NCBI GenBank assembly: GCA_017934475.1
Contig: JAGBJN010000010.1
Location: forward strand, 75,411-139,410
Length of the DNA: 64,000 bases
Origin: Clostridia bacterium
Lineage (GTDB): Bacteria > Bacillota > Clostridia > TANB77 > CAG-508
Reading direction: 5' to 3'
A program made the position numbers and the translations under genes. The first letter of the stretch is position 1. Each line of letters opens with the position of its first letter. Below the pieces are notes generated by a model that was not told the DNA's origin, did no database searches, and was given only the letters and a program-made list of their open reading frames with translations. Positions 32,639 through 41,446 of the stretch are shown piece by piece.

Positions 32639-32998
32639 ATGTATGACATTGTAAGAATATTTAATAGTACTTTAAGAGATCAAGCTTTTTCTAATCCATT
32701 TGAATATATAATGGACAATCAGTTAGCCGCAATTTTATTTTTTTCATTATTTGGAAGTGTTGTTCTAAAGAAAATTGCTTTTACAATGTGTGGAGTTTTT
32801 TATAAAAGAAAGAGCAATAAAACTTTAGGAAGTATAGTATATATGTTTTTTTACTGTATAAATATACAAGTGCTGATAAAACTATGTCAATGGTTTAAAG
32901 ACATAAATTTAGTAATATCAATATATATGTTATTTGTAATAGCATTGTTTATTGTATTATATAAAGTAAAAAATGGAATAAGACAAAATATAGTATAA
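32639..32998 (+). CDS. three-helix membrane protein at the head of the CBASS locus
   Basis: The protein has 119 residues. Three hydrophobic segments are visible: LAAILFFSLFGSVVL, IVYMFFYCINIQVL and LVISIYMLFVIALFIVLY. I start at 32639 (MYDIVRIF) behind GGAAAGGAG; the longer frame enters the terminator. It stands between the toxin-antitoxin pair and the TM-SAVED gene, with 77 bases to the latter. It may be an extra membrane component of the CBASS effector or an immunity or holin-like partner. I know no family for it. Confidence 0.6.
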   Translation: MYDIVRIFNSTLRDQAFSNPFEYIMDNQLAAILFFSLFGSVVLKKIAFTMCGVFYKRKSNKTLGSIVYMFFYCINIQVLIKLCQWFKDINLVISIYMLFVIALFIVLYKVKNGIRQNIV

Positions 32999-33075
32999 AA
33001 TATAATAATATTACAAGATTCGACATAATTTTTAATTTGAATATGATATAAAAAGGGAAAAGGAGAAATAAAAAA

Positions 33076-34197
33076 ATGATATATTGGATAATAGGTATTA
33101 TAATTGTTGTATTTGCACTGATAATGTTATGGAAAATTTTCAAGAAAAAAGATGAAAATATTTCAAATATTGCTTTTTTTACATTAGGTTCTACACTATT
33201 ATTAAATGCTGGTGGAGATAAATTAGACTGGATATTGAAATGTCTTGCTATTGCAAATGATAGAGACTATGCATTTGAAATGACACAAGATTTTAAATGG
33301 CAATATTTTATTTTAGGAATTATATTAATAATAATTTCGATATGGTTAACTTGTTATAAGAGAAAAAATGTAAAAATACTTAATATAAATGGTTATTTTA
33401 AAAGAAATCTTGATGAATATATAGAAAAAAATAAGGACTTAAGCAAAAATATTAGAGAATATGAAATAAATATTATAGATATATATAAAAGATTATTTAA
33501 AGTTAATCTTGACAATGATAGTTACCAATGCATCATTGGTAAAATACAAGAAGATGTTAATGCATTCAAAAACTTAAGTGAATCAGGTAAAAAAGGGTAT
33601 ACAGGAATTGCACCGATTCCATTTATAATGTATGCAGGTACTTTTTTAGAAAGGCAAAAATTTGATGAATATTATGAATTTGATAAAAAAGAAAAGCAGA
33701 CTTATTATAAATTAGAAGATAAAAAGATAAAAATATATCCTAAATTAAGAGTAGAGCAAGAAATAAAAGATTTAGATAAAAGTAAAAGAGATGTAGTAAT
33801 TGCTATTTCTATAACTTCTAAAATAACAAAGGAACAATTAATTCAATTTAATGAGAAATGTAATATAGTGAATATAGGAATTGAGCATCCATGTGATAAT
33901 GCCATAAAAAGTAAAAAACAGTTAATTGAGTATACTAATAAAATCTTTGATATTATTCAAAATATATTTGAAATGCATGGACAAATAGAAAATGTACATA
34001 TTGTATGTTCTAGTCAAAGTTGTTTAGCAATAGAAATGGGGAAAAGGAGTATAGATGATACTAGACTACCTCAAATAATTATATATCAATTTGAAGCACA
34101 AGGAGAAGTTAGATACCCGTGGGGAATTAAACTTAATGGAAAAGAAAAAGGAAAACTTATTGTTGTTGATAAGGAGGCTATAGAAAAAAATGTATGA
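33076..34197 (+). CDS. TM-SAVED CBASS effector (Cap14-like)
   Basis: The protein has 373 residues. The N-terminus has two membrane helices (IYWIIGIIIVVFALIMLW, about 2-19, and FILGIILIIISIWLTCY, about 77-93) with a cytoplasmic tail. The C-terminal half fits SAVED: DVVIAISIT, NIVNIGIEHP, then VHIVCSSQSCLAIEMG and LPQIIIYQFE. SAVED domains bind cyclic di- or trinucleotides. Binding of the signal would make the helices oligomerise and damage the membrane, as described for TM-SAVED effectors. The CD-NTase starts 8 bases before its end. Confidence 0.85.
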   Translation: MIYWIIGIIIVVFALIMLWKIFKKKDENISNIAFFTLGSTLLLNAGGDKLDWILKCLAIANDRDYAFEMTQDFKWQYFILGIILIIISIWLTCYKRKNVKILNINGYFKRNLDEYIEKNKDLSKNIREYEINIIDIYKRLFKVNLDNDSYQCIIGKIQEDVNAFKNLSESGKKGYTGIAPIPFIMYAGTFLERQKFDEYYEFDKKEKQTYYKLEDKKIKIYPKLRVEQEIKDLDKSKRDVVIAISITSKITKEQLIQFNEKCNIVNIGIEHPCDNAIKSKKQLIEYTNKIFDIIQNIFEMHGQIENVHIVCSSQSCLAIEMGKRSIDDTRLPQIIIYQFEAQGEVRYPWGIKLNGKEKGKLIVVDKEAIEKNV

Positions 34198-35557
34198 TTT
34201 AGAAAAAGAGATGAAAAAGTTTTATTATAATGAGGTTGTATTGCCACAAGATGAAACCACAAATTTAAGAGAAAAGAAAAAAATAAATCTAGATAGATTA
34301 AAAGAAGGATTAAAAGAATATAACGAGGAAAATAATACGGATTATAAAATTGCTGAGACTATTGAACAGGGGAGTGTGGCAATGTCTACGGTGATTCAAA
34401 ATGATAAAAATGATTATGATATAGATGTAGCAATAGTTTTTGATGATACTAATATTGGAGAGATAGGGCCTATAGCAATAAAAAATATAATAGTGGATGC
34501 ATTAAAAAGGAAATGTTCTAATTTTAAAAATGAACCAGAAGCAAAAACTAATTGTGTAAGAATAGAATATGTTGATAATTATCATATTGATTTTGCAATT
34601 TATAAGAGAATAAAGAACGAAGATGAGGATAGTTATAAATATGAACATGCAGGAAGTGAATGGAGACCAAGAGATCCAAGAGCAATAAATAATTGGTTTA
34701 AGGAAGAAATACGAATAAATGGTGAAAAATTAAGACAGGCAATAAGATTAAGTAAAACATTTTGTAAATCACGTGATTCATGGAATATGTCAGGTGGCCT
34801 AATACAAACGGTACTATGTGATGAAAAAATACAAAATTATTCTAGAATTGACGAAATGTTTTATTATACAATATGTGAAATAAGAGATAGATTGGCATAT
34901 AATAAAGAAGTATATAATCCTACTGATAGTTCACAAAGTTTATTATTAGTTGAAGAAGATAGAACTAAATTAGAAAATCTATATAATAGATTAAAAACTT
35001 ATATATCGGAATTAGATGTATTGTTTGAGACAGATTGTACAGAAAAACAAGCCAAAGACGCATGGTATAAATTTTTTAAGCATGATTACTGGAATACAAG
35101 TTTAAATGAATCGGCAAGTAGCTTAGCAATAACGTATAATTATTCTAAAAATATGTACGAATATGATGATACAGAAGAATTTATTGAGAATATGTATCCG
35201 ACACAACCTACAACTTGCTTCGTTGAGATAGATTGTAAAGTAACTAATAAGGATGGACAAGTCCAATATTTATCTGACATGTTAAATAAAAATGAGAAAG
35301 TTGAAATTGGTTGTTCTTTAGATTTTTTTATAAAAAACACTAATGCTCCCAATAATTATGAAGTTCTTTGGAAAGTTAAAAATGAAGGAGTTTTAGCACA
35401 AAAAAATAATTGTATAAGGGGTCAAATATTTAAATCAAAACAAAATTTAATAAATCATGAAACATCTAATTTTGCAGGAAATCATTATGTTGAATGCTAC
35501 ATTATAAAAAATCATACTTGTATAGCAAAAAAACATATAGAGGTTCCAATTAAGTAA
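34190..35557 (+). CDS. CBASS cyclic-oligonucleotide synthase (CD-NTase) with AGS-C sensor
   Basis: The protein has 455 residues. It shows a nucleotidyltransferase core with GSVAMS (about 61-66), DYDIDVAIVF (about 75-84) carrying the metal pair, and a third Asp in YHIDFAIY (about 132). The C-terminal 120 residues (after about 335) form a beta-rich domain with CFVEIDCKV and FAGNHYVECYI, like the adenylyl/guanylyl-and-SMODS C-terminal sensor (AGS-C). It makes the nucleotide signal after phage infection. There is no Cap2/Cap3 or HORMA partner, so this is a type I CBASS. Confidence 0.9.
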   Translation: MYDLEKEMKKFYYNEVVLPQDETTNLREKKKINLDRLKEGLKEYNEENNTDYKIAETIEQGSVAMSTVIQNDKNDYDIDVAIVFDDTNIGEIGPIAIKNIIVDALKRKCSNFKNEPEAKTNCVRIEYVDNYHIDFAIYKRIKNEDEDSYKYEHAGSEWRPRDPRAINNWFKEEIRINGEKLRQAIRLSKTFCKSRDSWNMSGGLIQTVLCDEKIQNYSRIDEMFYYTICEIRDRLAYNKEVYNPTDSSQSLLLVEEDRTKLENLYNRLKTYISELDVLFETDCTEKQAKDAWYKFFKHDYWNTSLNESASSLAITYNYSKNMYEYDDTEEFIENMYPTQPTTCFVEIDCKVTNKDGQVQYLSDMLNKNEKVEIGCSLDFFIKNTNAPNNYEVLWKVKNEGVLAQKNNCIRGQIFKSKQNLINHETSNFAGNHYVECYIIKNHTCIAKKHIEVPIK

Positions 35558-35583
35558 AAAAGTCCGAATTATCGGACTTTTTA
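35556..35583. terminator. bidirectional terminator after CBASS
   Basis: AGTCCGA (35561-35567) pairs with TCGGACT (35572-35578), with A and T runs on either side. It serves the CBASS operon and the convergent small genes. Confidence 0.75.
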
Positions 35584-35585
35584 CA

Positions 35586-35882
35586 TTATTTATCTAAACA
35601 TCCCATAACTAACTGAGAACCATCTACAAAACCATTTCTATAATACTTTTCATTCATATAGATTAAATACTTCATGAAATCATCATAGATTAAATCAAGT
35701 TGTTTCTCTACATATTTTTTATTTTGTTTAGGAACATTTTTCAAAATCTTTTCTCTAAAAGGATCATAGTTAAATTCATTTGCTCTATCTTGCTCATCTA
35801 CATAGCATAAATAAGTTTCCTCCATACAATCATACCATTCTTTTAATATATCATCTTCATTTACTTTTCTAAAATTATTCAT
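35586..35882 (-). CDS. small acidic hypothetical protein beside tnpV
   Basis: The protein has 98 residues, all helical and acidic, containing EEWYDCMEETYLCYVD-like and YRNGFVDGSQLV segments. Proteins of this shape (DUF6809-like) are commonly found next to TnpV in Firmicutes integrative elements. The function is unknown. A GGAGG-type site precedes the start, 12 bases after the end of tnpV, so the two are co-transcribed leftwards. Confidence 0.55.
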   Translation of the reverse strand: MNNFRKVNEDDILKEWYDCMEETYLCYVDEQDRANEFNYDPFREKILKNVPKQNKKYVEKQLDLIYDDFMKYLIYMNEKYYRNGFVDGSQLVMGCLDK

Positions 35883-35894
35883 CTCTAATTCCTC

Positions 35895-36251
35895 CTATAC
35901 ATAAATCAACTCATTAAGTACAATTTCTTCAGCTCTATTTTTAATATTATTCATACATCTAACCCACTCTAATTGATTATTTTGTTTCAAGTTTTCATCA
36001 ACTTTTTCTTCCTTAGCAAGTTTATTAATAATCTTTTTTGTTCTCTCATTTGCAGTTTTATCAATCTCAATTAGGTACTCTGGTAATGTACCACTTAATA
36101 TTAAATCGCTATATAAACCTAGCTGATGTTTTTTCATATACTCTAGTTTTAAACGTCCATATAATCCAATATGGTAATCAGATTCAGATCCTTTTATTGC
36201 TAAATTAGGAATTAAATAATCTCCTTCTTTACGATAAGTTATTTCTTTCAT
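35895..36251 (-). CDS. tnpV: TnpV-family transposon protein
   Basis: The protein has 118 residues. It matches TnpV of Tn4451-type elements by a set of blocks: DYLIPNL, YGRLKLEYMKKH, GLYSDLILSGTLPEYLIEID and WVRCMNNIKNRAEEIVLNEL. Its function is not established, but it is a reliable marker of integrative elements in Clostridia. Here it is the last gene before the right attachment repeat, which supports the boundary. A GGAGG site precedes the ATG. Confidence 0.8.
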   Translation of the reverse strand: MKEITYRKEGDYLIPNLAIKGSESDYHIGLYGRLKLEYMKKHQLGLYSDLILSGTLPEYLIEIDKTANERTKKIINKLAKEEKVDENLKQNNQLEWVRCMNNIKNRAEEIVLNELIYV

Positions 36252-36319
36252 AATCCAAAACCTCCAAAATAAATTTTAGGTTTCCCATTTTTTATTGCGA
36301 AAATACATGTAAAATTCAT

Positions 36320-36433
36320 GGGGAAAAGATGGGGAAAAAATATTCAAAAAAGTTCAAAAAATTACACAAATGTTCGAAAAATTATTCCCCAAGTTTTCCT
36401 TGATAAATCAAGCAAAACCGTTGAAATCACTAA
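36320..36433 (+). repeat. right candidate arm-type integrase sites
   Basis: GGGGAAAAGATGGGGAAAAA (36320-36339) and AACCGTTGAAATCACTAA (36416-36433) match the left-end copies at 8174 and 8203 (about 17/20 and 15/18). CCCCAA near 36387 may be a further inverted arm. The gap 36252-36586 holds no gene. Confidence 0.5.
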
Positions 36434-36457
36434 AGTTCATAAACCTGTCGGCTAGCC

Positions 36458-36473
36458 CTCATAACCCGAAGGT
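36458..36473 (+). repeat. right attachment repeat (attR core)
   Basis: Exact copy of the 16-bp core at 8034-8049. What follows (GAAGCAAAAC) is not the tRNA 3' end, so the target was not an intact tRNA gene here, or it has decayed. Confidence 0.8.
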
Positions 36474-36586
36474 GAAGCAAAACAAACACGTCCATCGTAA
36501 AAATAGCACCAGTTATCGTAAAAGAGTCTAAAAATGTACAAAGTAAATGAAACAAATGGTATAATAAAATAAAAGAAGGTGGAAAG

Positions 36587-37054
36587 ATGGATATAAAAAT
36601 AAATACAAATATATCAAGTGAATTTAATGAGGCATCTATAACGATAAACGCTCCAGAATTAACAGATGAAATTCAAAATATAATAAAATATGTTTCAAAT
36701 GTTAATGAAAATAAAGATCAAATAATTGCAAATAAAAATAACGAGATATATTTTATCAATCTAAATGATATAATGTGTTTTTTTAGTAAAGATAAATACA
36801 ATTATTTGAGAACAGAAAAAGGTATATATAAAATAAAATATAAATTATATGAAATAGAGGATGTATATAAAGATAGAGATTTTATAAGAATTTCTAATTC
36901 TTGTATTATAAATATAAATCAAGTTGAATGTTTTGATACAAGTATACTTGGAACAATTTTAGTAAAATTAAAAGATAATACGCAAGAAGCGGTTTCAAAA
37001 AGAAACGTGTCAAGAATAATGAAAATATTAAAAGAAAGGGGGAATATAAAATGA
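36587..37054 (+). CDS. LytTR-domain transcriptional regulator
   Basis: The protein has 155 residues. The C-terminal 95 residues are a LytTR DNA-binding domain: IYFINLNDIMCFFSKDKYNY, LYEIEDVY, RDFIRISNSCIININQVECF and SKRNVSRIMKIL. There is no receiver domain, so it is not a classical response regulator. It overlaps the downstream membrane-protein gene by 4 bases. This LytTR plus DUF3021-like pair is common in Firmicutes, where the membrane protein controls the regulator. The pair lies just outside the element. A TATAAT is seen at 36563. Confidence 0.85.
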   Translation: MDIKINTNISSEFNEASITINAPELTDEIQNIIKYVSNVNENKDQIIANKNNEIYFINLNDIMCFFSKDKYNYLRTEKGIYKIKYKLYEIEDVYKDRDFIRISNSCIININQVECFDTSILGTILVKLKDNTQEAVSKRNVSRIMKILKERGNIK

Positions 37055-37689
37055 AAACAATTACAAAAAAAATATTGAAAGCATTATTAGTATTTGTAAT
37101 TACATCATTTGCAATTTACTCTTTACTTACAATAAGTAATTTCATAAAATGGGCCAATGAAAATGAACTAAAGCCTTATTCAAAAGAAGAAGATATTCTA
37201 AAAATGGATAGCCAGAAGATAAAAACAATTGGAAATAATATTAAACAATTTGAAAATGTTATGAATGAAAGTTTAACTCAGCCAAGAGAAGAAGGTGAAC
37301 ATGTATTAGCAGAATATTATGATCCATTAGGATTTTCTGTATGGTCATATATGAATTTAGGTATTCAAAAAATATTTACTACTTCATCAATAATATTATC
37401 AGTATTAACAGGAATAGGAATAACAATAGCTTATACAGCAATTACAAGCAAAAAATTAAATATTTTATTAAAAATAATTATAGGATATTTTGCAGTAATA
37501 TTGGTAGTTCCACACATTTACATATATAGTTATACTTATAGATTATGGGACTTTGTAACAGTATATAAATCAATGCCAGCATATTTTTATATAGGATTTA
37601 CTCTAATATTTGTAATAATGTTTGCTATAAATTATATAGTAGGAATAAAAATGACAAAGGAATTAAATCAAATGATTAAAACAAAATAA
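37051..37689 (+). CDS. membrane partner of the LytTR regulator (DUF3021-like)
   Basis: The protein has 212 residues, with one N-terminal helix (ALLVFVITSFAIYSLLTI) and a cluster of three in the second half (TSSIILSVLTGIGITIAY, IIIGYFAVILVVPHIYIY and FYIGFTLIFVIMFAINYIVG). The first loop is charged and extracellular or cytoplasmic. DUF3021-type partners hold four helices like this. The start overlaps the LytTR stop codon (ATGA). It probably binds or inhibits the regulator at the membrane. Confidence 0.7.
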   Translation: MKTITKKILKALLVFVITSFAIYSLLTISNFIKWANENELKPYSKEEDILKMDSQKIKTIGNNIKQFENVMNESLTQPREEGEHVLAEYYDPLGFSVWSYMNLGIQKIFTTSSIILSVLTGIGITIAYTAITSKKLNILLKIIIGYFAVILVVPHIYIYSYTYRLWDFVTVYKSMPAYFYIGFTLIFVIMFAINYIVGIKMTKELNQMIKTK

Positions 37690-37701
37690 ATATAATAAAC
37701 A

Positions 37702-37742
37702 AAGAAAAAGTAAATATTATTTGATATTTACTTTTTCTTATA
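37702..37742. terminator. bidirectional terminator between LytTR operon and CDF transporter
   Basis: AAGAAAAAGTAAATAT (37702-37717) pairs with ATATTTACTTTTTCTT (37724-37739), with only a short loop. Confidence 0.75.
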
Positions 37743-37752
37743 CTAAAAAAAT

Positions 37753-38601
37753 CTATACTGGTTCAATGTCTATAAATCTAATTAATCTATTTTTTGCTCT
37801 TAACTGTGATTTTACTTGTTTTTCAAGAGAGATATATCTTCTTATAGAGATATTTTCATCTACTTTTACTTGTAAAAAAACGCTATAATAAGTTGACATC
37901 TTTATTACTCTAAGCTTACTAAATTGTAAGTTTGGGAACTCTTTTAACTGACTTTCAATTTCTCTTTTTATTTCATCATTTTGTACATCATTTGTAAGGA
38001 TTCCTTTTATATTAGAAACAATCATTTTTATTGATGTATAAAATACATATATAGCCATTCCGAAACTGCCTATTTTATCTATATTTATAAAATCAGGTAA
38101 GTATTCTTCAAAAAAAGAAATAACTAATACAACTAAAACAACACATGTTGATATAAAATCTGCTTTGGACTCCTTTGCTGCTTCAATCATTAATTCACTT
38201 TTATAATTGTTACCAAAACGCTTTAATAAATAAACAACAAAAGATTTTAATAAAAGAACAACTAAAAGAATTATAGCAATGCCCATGTTTGGTGTGAATT
38301 TAGCGTTAAAAAATAAAAATTCATATAAAATAAAAATTCCAATTAAAAAAAGTAAAAATCCTGTAAAAAGATTAGCTAAATAATAAACTTGTCCATAGCC
38401 AAAAGGGTAGTTTTTATTTGCTCTTCTTTTCCCTATTTTATTTGCAATTAAGCTCATAATGTCTGTTAAAAAATCAATAAATGATTGGATAGAATCAGCA
38501 ATTAAAGTTGAAAATGAAAATGCTAATCCTGCGACTAATTTAAAAACAGCTACAATAAAATTTAGTATCATTGTAATAATTATAATTTTGTTTTCTCTCA
38601 T
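37753..38601 (-). CDS. cation diffusion facilitator (CDF) metal transporter
   Basis: The protein has 282 residues and six hydrophobic segments. The family signature near the N-terminus, LIADSIQSFIDFLTDIMSLI, carries the metal-binding Asp/Asn pair. There are conserved helix II/V features (ADFISTCVVLVVLVI with AD at the metal site) and a short cytoplasmic C-terminal domain with VDENISIRRYISLEKQVKS. Members expel Zn, Mn or Fe in exchange for protons. The metal cannot be read safely. A GGGAG site precedes the ATG. Confidence 0.88.
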   Translation of the reverse strand: MRENKIIIITMILNFIVAVFKLVAGLAFSFSTLIADSIQSFIDFLTDIMSLIANKIGKRRANKNYPFGYGQVYYLANLFTGFLLFLIGIFILYEFLFFNAKFTPNMGIAIILLVVLLLKSFVVYLLKRFGNNYKSELMIEAAKESKADFISTCVVLVVLVISFFEEYLPDFINIDKIGSFGMAIYVFYTSIKMIVSNIKGILTNDVQNDEIKREIESQLKEFPNLQFSKLRVIKMSTYYSVFLQVKVDENISIRRYISLEKQVKSQLRAKNRLIRFIDIEPV

Positions 38602-38669
38602 TTTTTATACTCCCGTAATAGAAGTATAGCACATGAAATTTTTTTTAACAATACAATATTTTAATATAC

Positions 38670-38698
38670 TTGCATATTTACATAAAATATGGTATAAA
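38670..38698 (+). promoter_or_regulatory. promoter with the ATTTACATAA spacer
   Basis: TTGCAT (38670-38675), 17-bp spacer starting ATTTACATAAAATATGG, TATAAA (38693-38698). It shares its spacer with promoters at 60821, 62744 and 63106. Confidence 0.55.
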
Positions 38699-38818
38699 AA
38701 TGGTAGTTGTAAAATCAAAAATAATTAACTCAAATTATTTTATAAATAATAGCAATATTAGCTATGTAATTCTTGAAAAAATCCTAAAGTTATGGTATTA
38801 AATTTATAGGTGATACAT

Positions 38819-39568
38819 ATGAAGAAAAATAAAAATAAAGAAACGAAAAGTATAGAAAAAGCAATTGCACTAATTGTACTAATTATAGTAGTTGTAATAG
38901 GAACATATTTTGGAATTGAATTTGATGTTGAAGGTATGTTTAATGAAATGATTTCAGATGTGCCAGAAATATCTTATAGTATAGAAGAAATACCAGAATA
39001 TAATGGAAAAATATATGTAGTAATAGATGATAACAATCCAGATTTTTCTGAAGAAGATATGGAAATAAATGAATATTATTCAGAACTAAAAGACGGAAGA
39101 GTTGGAATGTGCATAATAAAAACAAGTTGGAAAAAGGCAAAGTCAGACGAAGTAAAAGATGATTATTCATCAATATATCCAACAGGCTATAAACAAAAGA
39201 AATATGATTCAAGCATAGTACCAGGAGAGTACATTTATAATAGAAGCCATATCATAGGATGGATGCTTGGAGGTAAAGATGTAGATGAAAGAAATCTTAT
39301 GGCAGGAACACAAAATTTCAATATGAATGGAATGAAGCAATTTGAAGATAAAGTATATGATTATCTAAGAGAAAATAAATCAAATCATGTACTTTACAGA
39401 GTTACACCATATTTTGTGGAAAATAATAAACTGGCAAATGGAGTACAAATGGAAGCCTACTCAATTGAAGATAATGGCAAATTGCACTTTAATGTATATG
39501 TATATAATGTACAAGATGGAATTATTATTGATTATGCAACAGGAGAAAATAAGTTAGCTAAAAAATAG
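38819..39568 (+). CDS. membrane-anchored or secreted DNA/RNA non-specific endonuclease
   Basis: The protein has 249 residues. An N-terminal membrane anchor (AIALIVLIIVVVIGTYFGI) is followed by an EndA/NUC1-like domain. This has YNRSHIIGWMLGG, the DRGH-box position with catalytic His, then ERNLMAGTQNFNMNGM with the metal-binding Asn, and an FEDKVYDYLR helix. The N-R-S-H form instead of D-R-G-H is a known Streptococcus/Firmicutes variant. The likely role is extracellular nucleic acid degradation, competence or nutrient use. The GTG at 38810 is rejected in favour of ATG 38819. Confidence 0.85.
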   Translation: MKKNKNKETKSIEKAIALIVLIIVVVIGTYFGIEFDVEGMFNEMISDVPEISYSIEEIPEYNGKIYVVIDDNNPDFSEEDMEINEYYSELKDGRVGMCIIKTSWKKAKSDEVKDDYSSIYPTGYKQKKYDSSIVPGEYIYNRSHIIGWMLGGKDVDERNLMAGTQNFNMNGMKQFEDKVYDYLRENKSNHVLYRVTPYFVENNKLANGVQMEAYSIEDNGKLHFNVYVYNVQDGIIIDYATGENKLAKK

Positions 39569-39579
39569 GAGGTGAATAT

Positions 39580-39963
39580 TTGAATTTAGGTTTATTTGAT
39601 AATAGAAGAAATGATAATAACGGGCTAACAAATAAATTTATTGAAGAACTAAAAAATTCACTAAAAAAAATGGAAAACGAAGAAAAAAATTTAAATGAGG
39701 CAGATAATGTGCTAGAGGAGTACAATTTATATGAAAAAAGAAAGATTTATTTAGATAATAAAACAAGGTTTGGTAATGCACTAGCATGGGTTATGGATGA
39801 AAATTCAGTTTGTATATCAGAAAATGGTGATGGTGGTCCAATCTCTATAAAAAATATAGACTTACCAGAAAAAGCAAAATCTGGAGAAGTATATGAAAAA
39901 ATAGATGGAAAATATATTTATAATGAAGAAATAACTGAAGAAATAAATAGTATTGTAAAGTAA
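39580..39963 (+). CDS. small coiled-coil hypothetical protein, TTG start
   Basis: The protein has 127 residues and starts with TTG directly after AGGAGGTGAATA. A Lys/Glu/Asn-rich helical first half (LKKMENEEKNLNEADNVLEE) is followed by a short beta-rich half with NALAWVMDENSVCISENGDG. No family is recognised. It is 11 bases after the nuclease gene, so co-transcribed with it. An inhibitor of the nuclease is possible but unproven. Confidence 0.65.
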   Translation: MNLGLFDNRRNDNNGLTNKFIEELKNSLKKMENEEKNLNEADNVLEEYNLYEKRKIYLDNKTRFGNALAWVMDENSVCISENGDGGPISIKNIDLPEKAKSGEVYEKIDGKYIYNEEITEEINSIVK

Positions 39964-40050
39964 AAGAAAATGATGTAAAAAGAATATAGTAGGATAGAAT
40001 TTATATTAAAAATGAGATATAATATATGGTCGAAAAATTAAAGTAATTAT

Positions 40051-41427
40051 ATGGGAAAAAGTATGAAAACAAATGAAAAGTATATAGTAGAAAGGAATAG
40101 CAAACTTAAAAAAATTAGTGGTAACATAGTAATTATAATTATAGAGTTGATGATTATAATAACACTGATTGTATTAATTGTGGAAATTTATTTCTTTCTA
40201 TTAAAAACAGAAGAAGAAAAAACTGCTAAACATACTTTTATTGAAAATAATATTTCGAATAATAATATAACCAAAAATACAATCGATGAAAATATAATAA
40301 ATGAGAATATTATAGAAGAACCTGAAAATAAAGTAATAACGGTTGAATTAACAAGCGCAGAAGGAATGTATGATCATGATGCATACCAAGCACAAATAGA
40401 AAAAATAGCAAGAAAATATGGAGCAACAGGGGTATCAGTTGCATTTTTTGATGAAGGAAAGGTGATAGATACATTTTTATATGGGTATGCAATAAAGGGA
40501 AGACAAGAAATGACAGATGATACAAAAGTTAGAATTGCATCAATATCGAAAATATTTGTAGGGCTTGCAACTATGTTTTCATGTGAAAAAAGAACTATGG
40601 ATTTAGATGAAGATATAGGAACATATTGGAATTGCAATATAAGGACAAGCTCTAGTAATGATGTAATTACACCAAGATCAATTCTTACACATACATCTTC
40701 AATAAGTGATACAGAGGATTTATCTGCAACATTTTATAGTAATATGCTATATCGTTTAAGATCAGGAAGCGGTATAAGAAATAGAATTTCAGGAGATATA
40801 AATAACTATTATTATAACAATTATGCAATGGATGTTTTAGGAATGACAGTAGAACTTGCAAATGGAGAAACACTAGATACAATTTTAAATGAAGGATTAT
40901 ATAGCAAATTAGGAATAGATGCTGCATTTTTTGCAGGTGACTTAGAAGATAATTCAAATGTTGCAACATTGTACCAAGCAGATGGAAGCATTGGATTTGA
41001 TTCATCAAGATTATGTGCACAACATGAAGGAGCACCTGGCTCTAAAGGTTGGGCGTTTAGCGGTGGAGTAACAATTAGTGCTAAAGATTTAGGAAAAGTT
41101 ATGGCAACAATTGCAAATGATGGTGTATATGAAGGACAAAGATATATTTCACAAAAATGTATAGAAGAATTAGAATATCATAAAAATAATAACTTAGATA
41201 AATTTTGGCAATGTCAACCACTTTGTTATCAAGGTGATATGTATGACCAGGGTGAATTCTATTATCACACAGGTAGTGCATATGGTGTGTATAATTTAGT
41301 TGGATATAATCCAAACACAAAACAAGGAGTAGCAATTTTAACAACAGGAGCAAATGGATCAAAAGATGAAGAAGATGTTTATTGCATATGTTCAGATATA
41401 GCAGAATTACTATTAAATATATTATAA
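40051..41427 (+). CDS. serine beta-lactamase/DD-peptidase-like hydrolase, membrane-anchored
   Basis: The protein has 458 residues. One N-terminal membrane helix (IVIIIIELMIIITLIVLIV, about 28-46) is followed by a spacer and the penicillin-recognising domain. The Ser-Lys pair is in RIASISKIF (about 166-169), the Tyr-x-Asn equivalent in YYNNYAMDVLG, and HTGSAYG (about 407) is the third box. Class C-like carboxypeptidases and esterases share this layout. A second ATG at 40063 has a better spaced GGGAAAA leader and may be the true start. It faces outward, next to a CapA-like gene. Confidence 0.85.
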   Translation: MGKSMKTNEKYIVERNSKLKKISGNIVIIIIELMIIITLIVLIVEIYFFLLKTEEEKTAKHTFIENNISNNNITKNTIDENIINENIIEEPENKVITVELTSAEGMYDHDAYQAQIEKIARKYGATGVSVAFFDEGKVIDTFLYGYAIKGRQEMTDDTKVRIASISKIFVGLATMFSCEKRTMDLDEDIGTYWNCNIRTSSSNDVITPRSILTHTSSISDTEDLSATFYSNMLYRLRSGSGIRNRISGDINNYYYNNYAMDVLGMTVELANGETLDTILNEGLYSKLGIDAAFFAGDLEDNSNVATLYQADGSIGFDSSRLCAQHEGAPGSKGWAFSGGVTISAKDLGKVMATIANDGVYEGQRYISQKCIEELEYHKNNNLDKFWQCQPLCYQGDMYDQGEFYYHTGSAYGVYNLVGYNPNTKQGVAILTTGANGSKDEEDVYCICSDIAELLLNIL

Positions 41428-41446
41428 ATGTAGAAAGTAGAATAGT

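Larger units (their letters stand above)
8034..36473. mobile_element. 28.4-kb integrative element loaded with defence genes
   Basis: It is bounded by 16-bp direct repeats from a tRNA-Met, with a tyrosine integrase just inside the left end. Candidate arm-type sites lie at both ends (8174-8220 and 36320-36433). It has an excisionase-like HTH gene, a replication module (replisome organiser and DnaC-like loader), a ParB-like protein, and TnpV at the right end. No relaxase or secretion gene is present, so it is either mobilised in trans or moves like a satellite. Cargo from 14.6 to 35.6 kb is almost entirely defence or toxin-antitoxin-like. Confidence 0.75.

Noticed and set aside
34190-35557. Classical tRNA nucleotidyltransferase or poly(A) polymerase
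   Set aside because: The GS and DxD motifs fit CD-NTases, the C-terminal AGS-C-like domain and the adjacent TM-SAVED gene decide for CBASS.
8034-36473. Prophage
   Set aside because: Integrase, replisome organiser and loader are phage-like, but there is no terminase, portal, capsid, tail or lysis gene.
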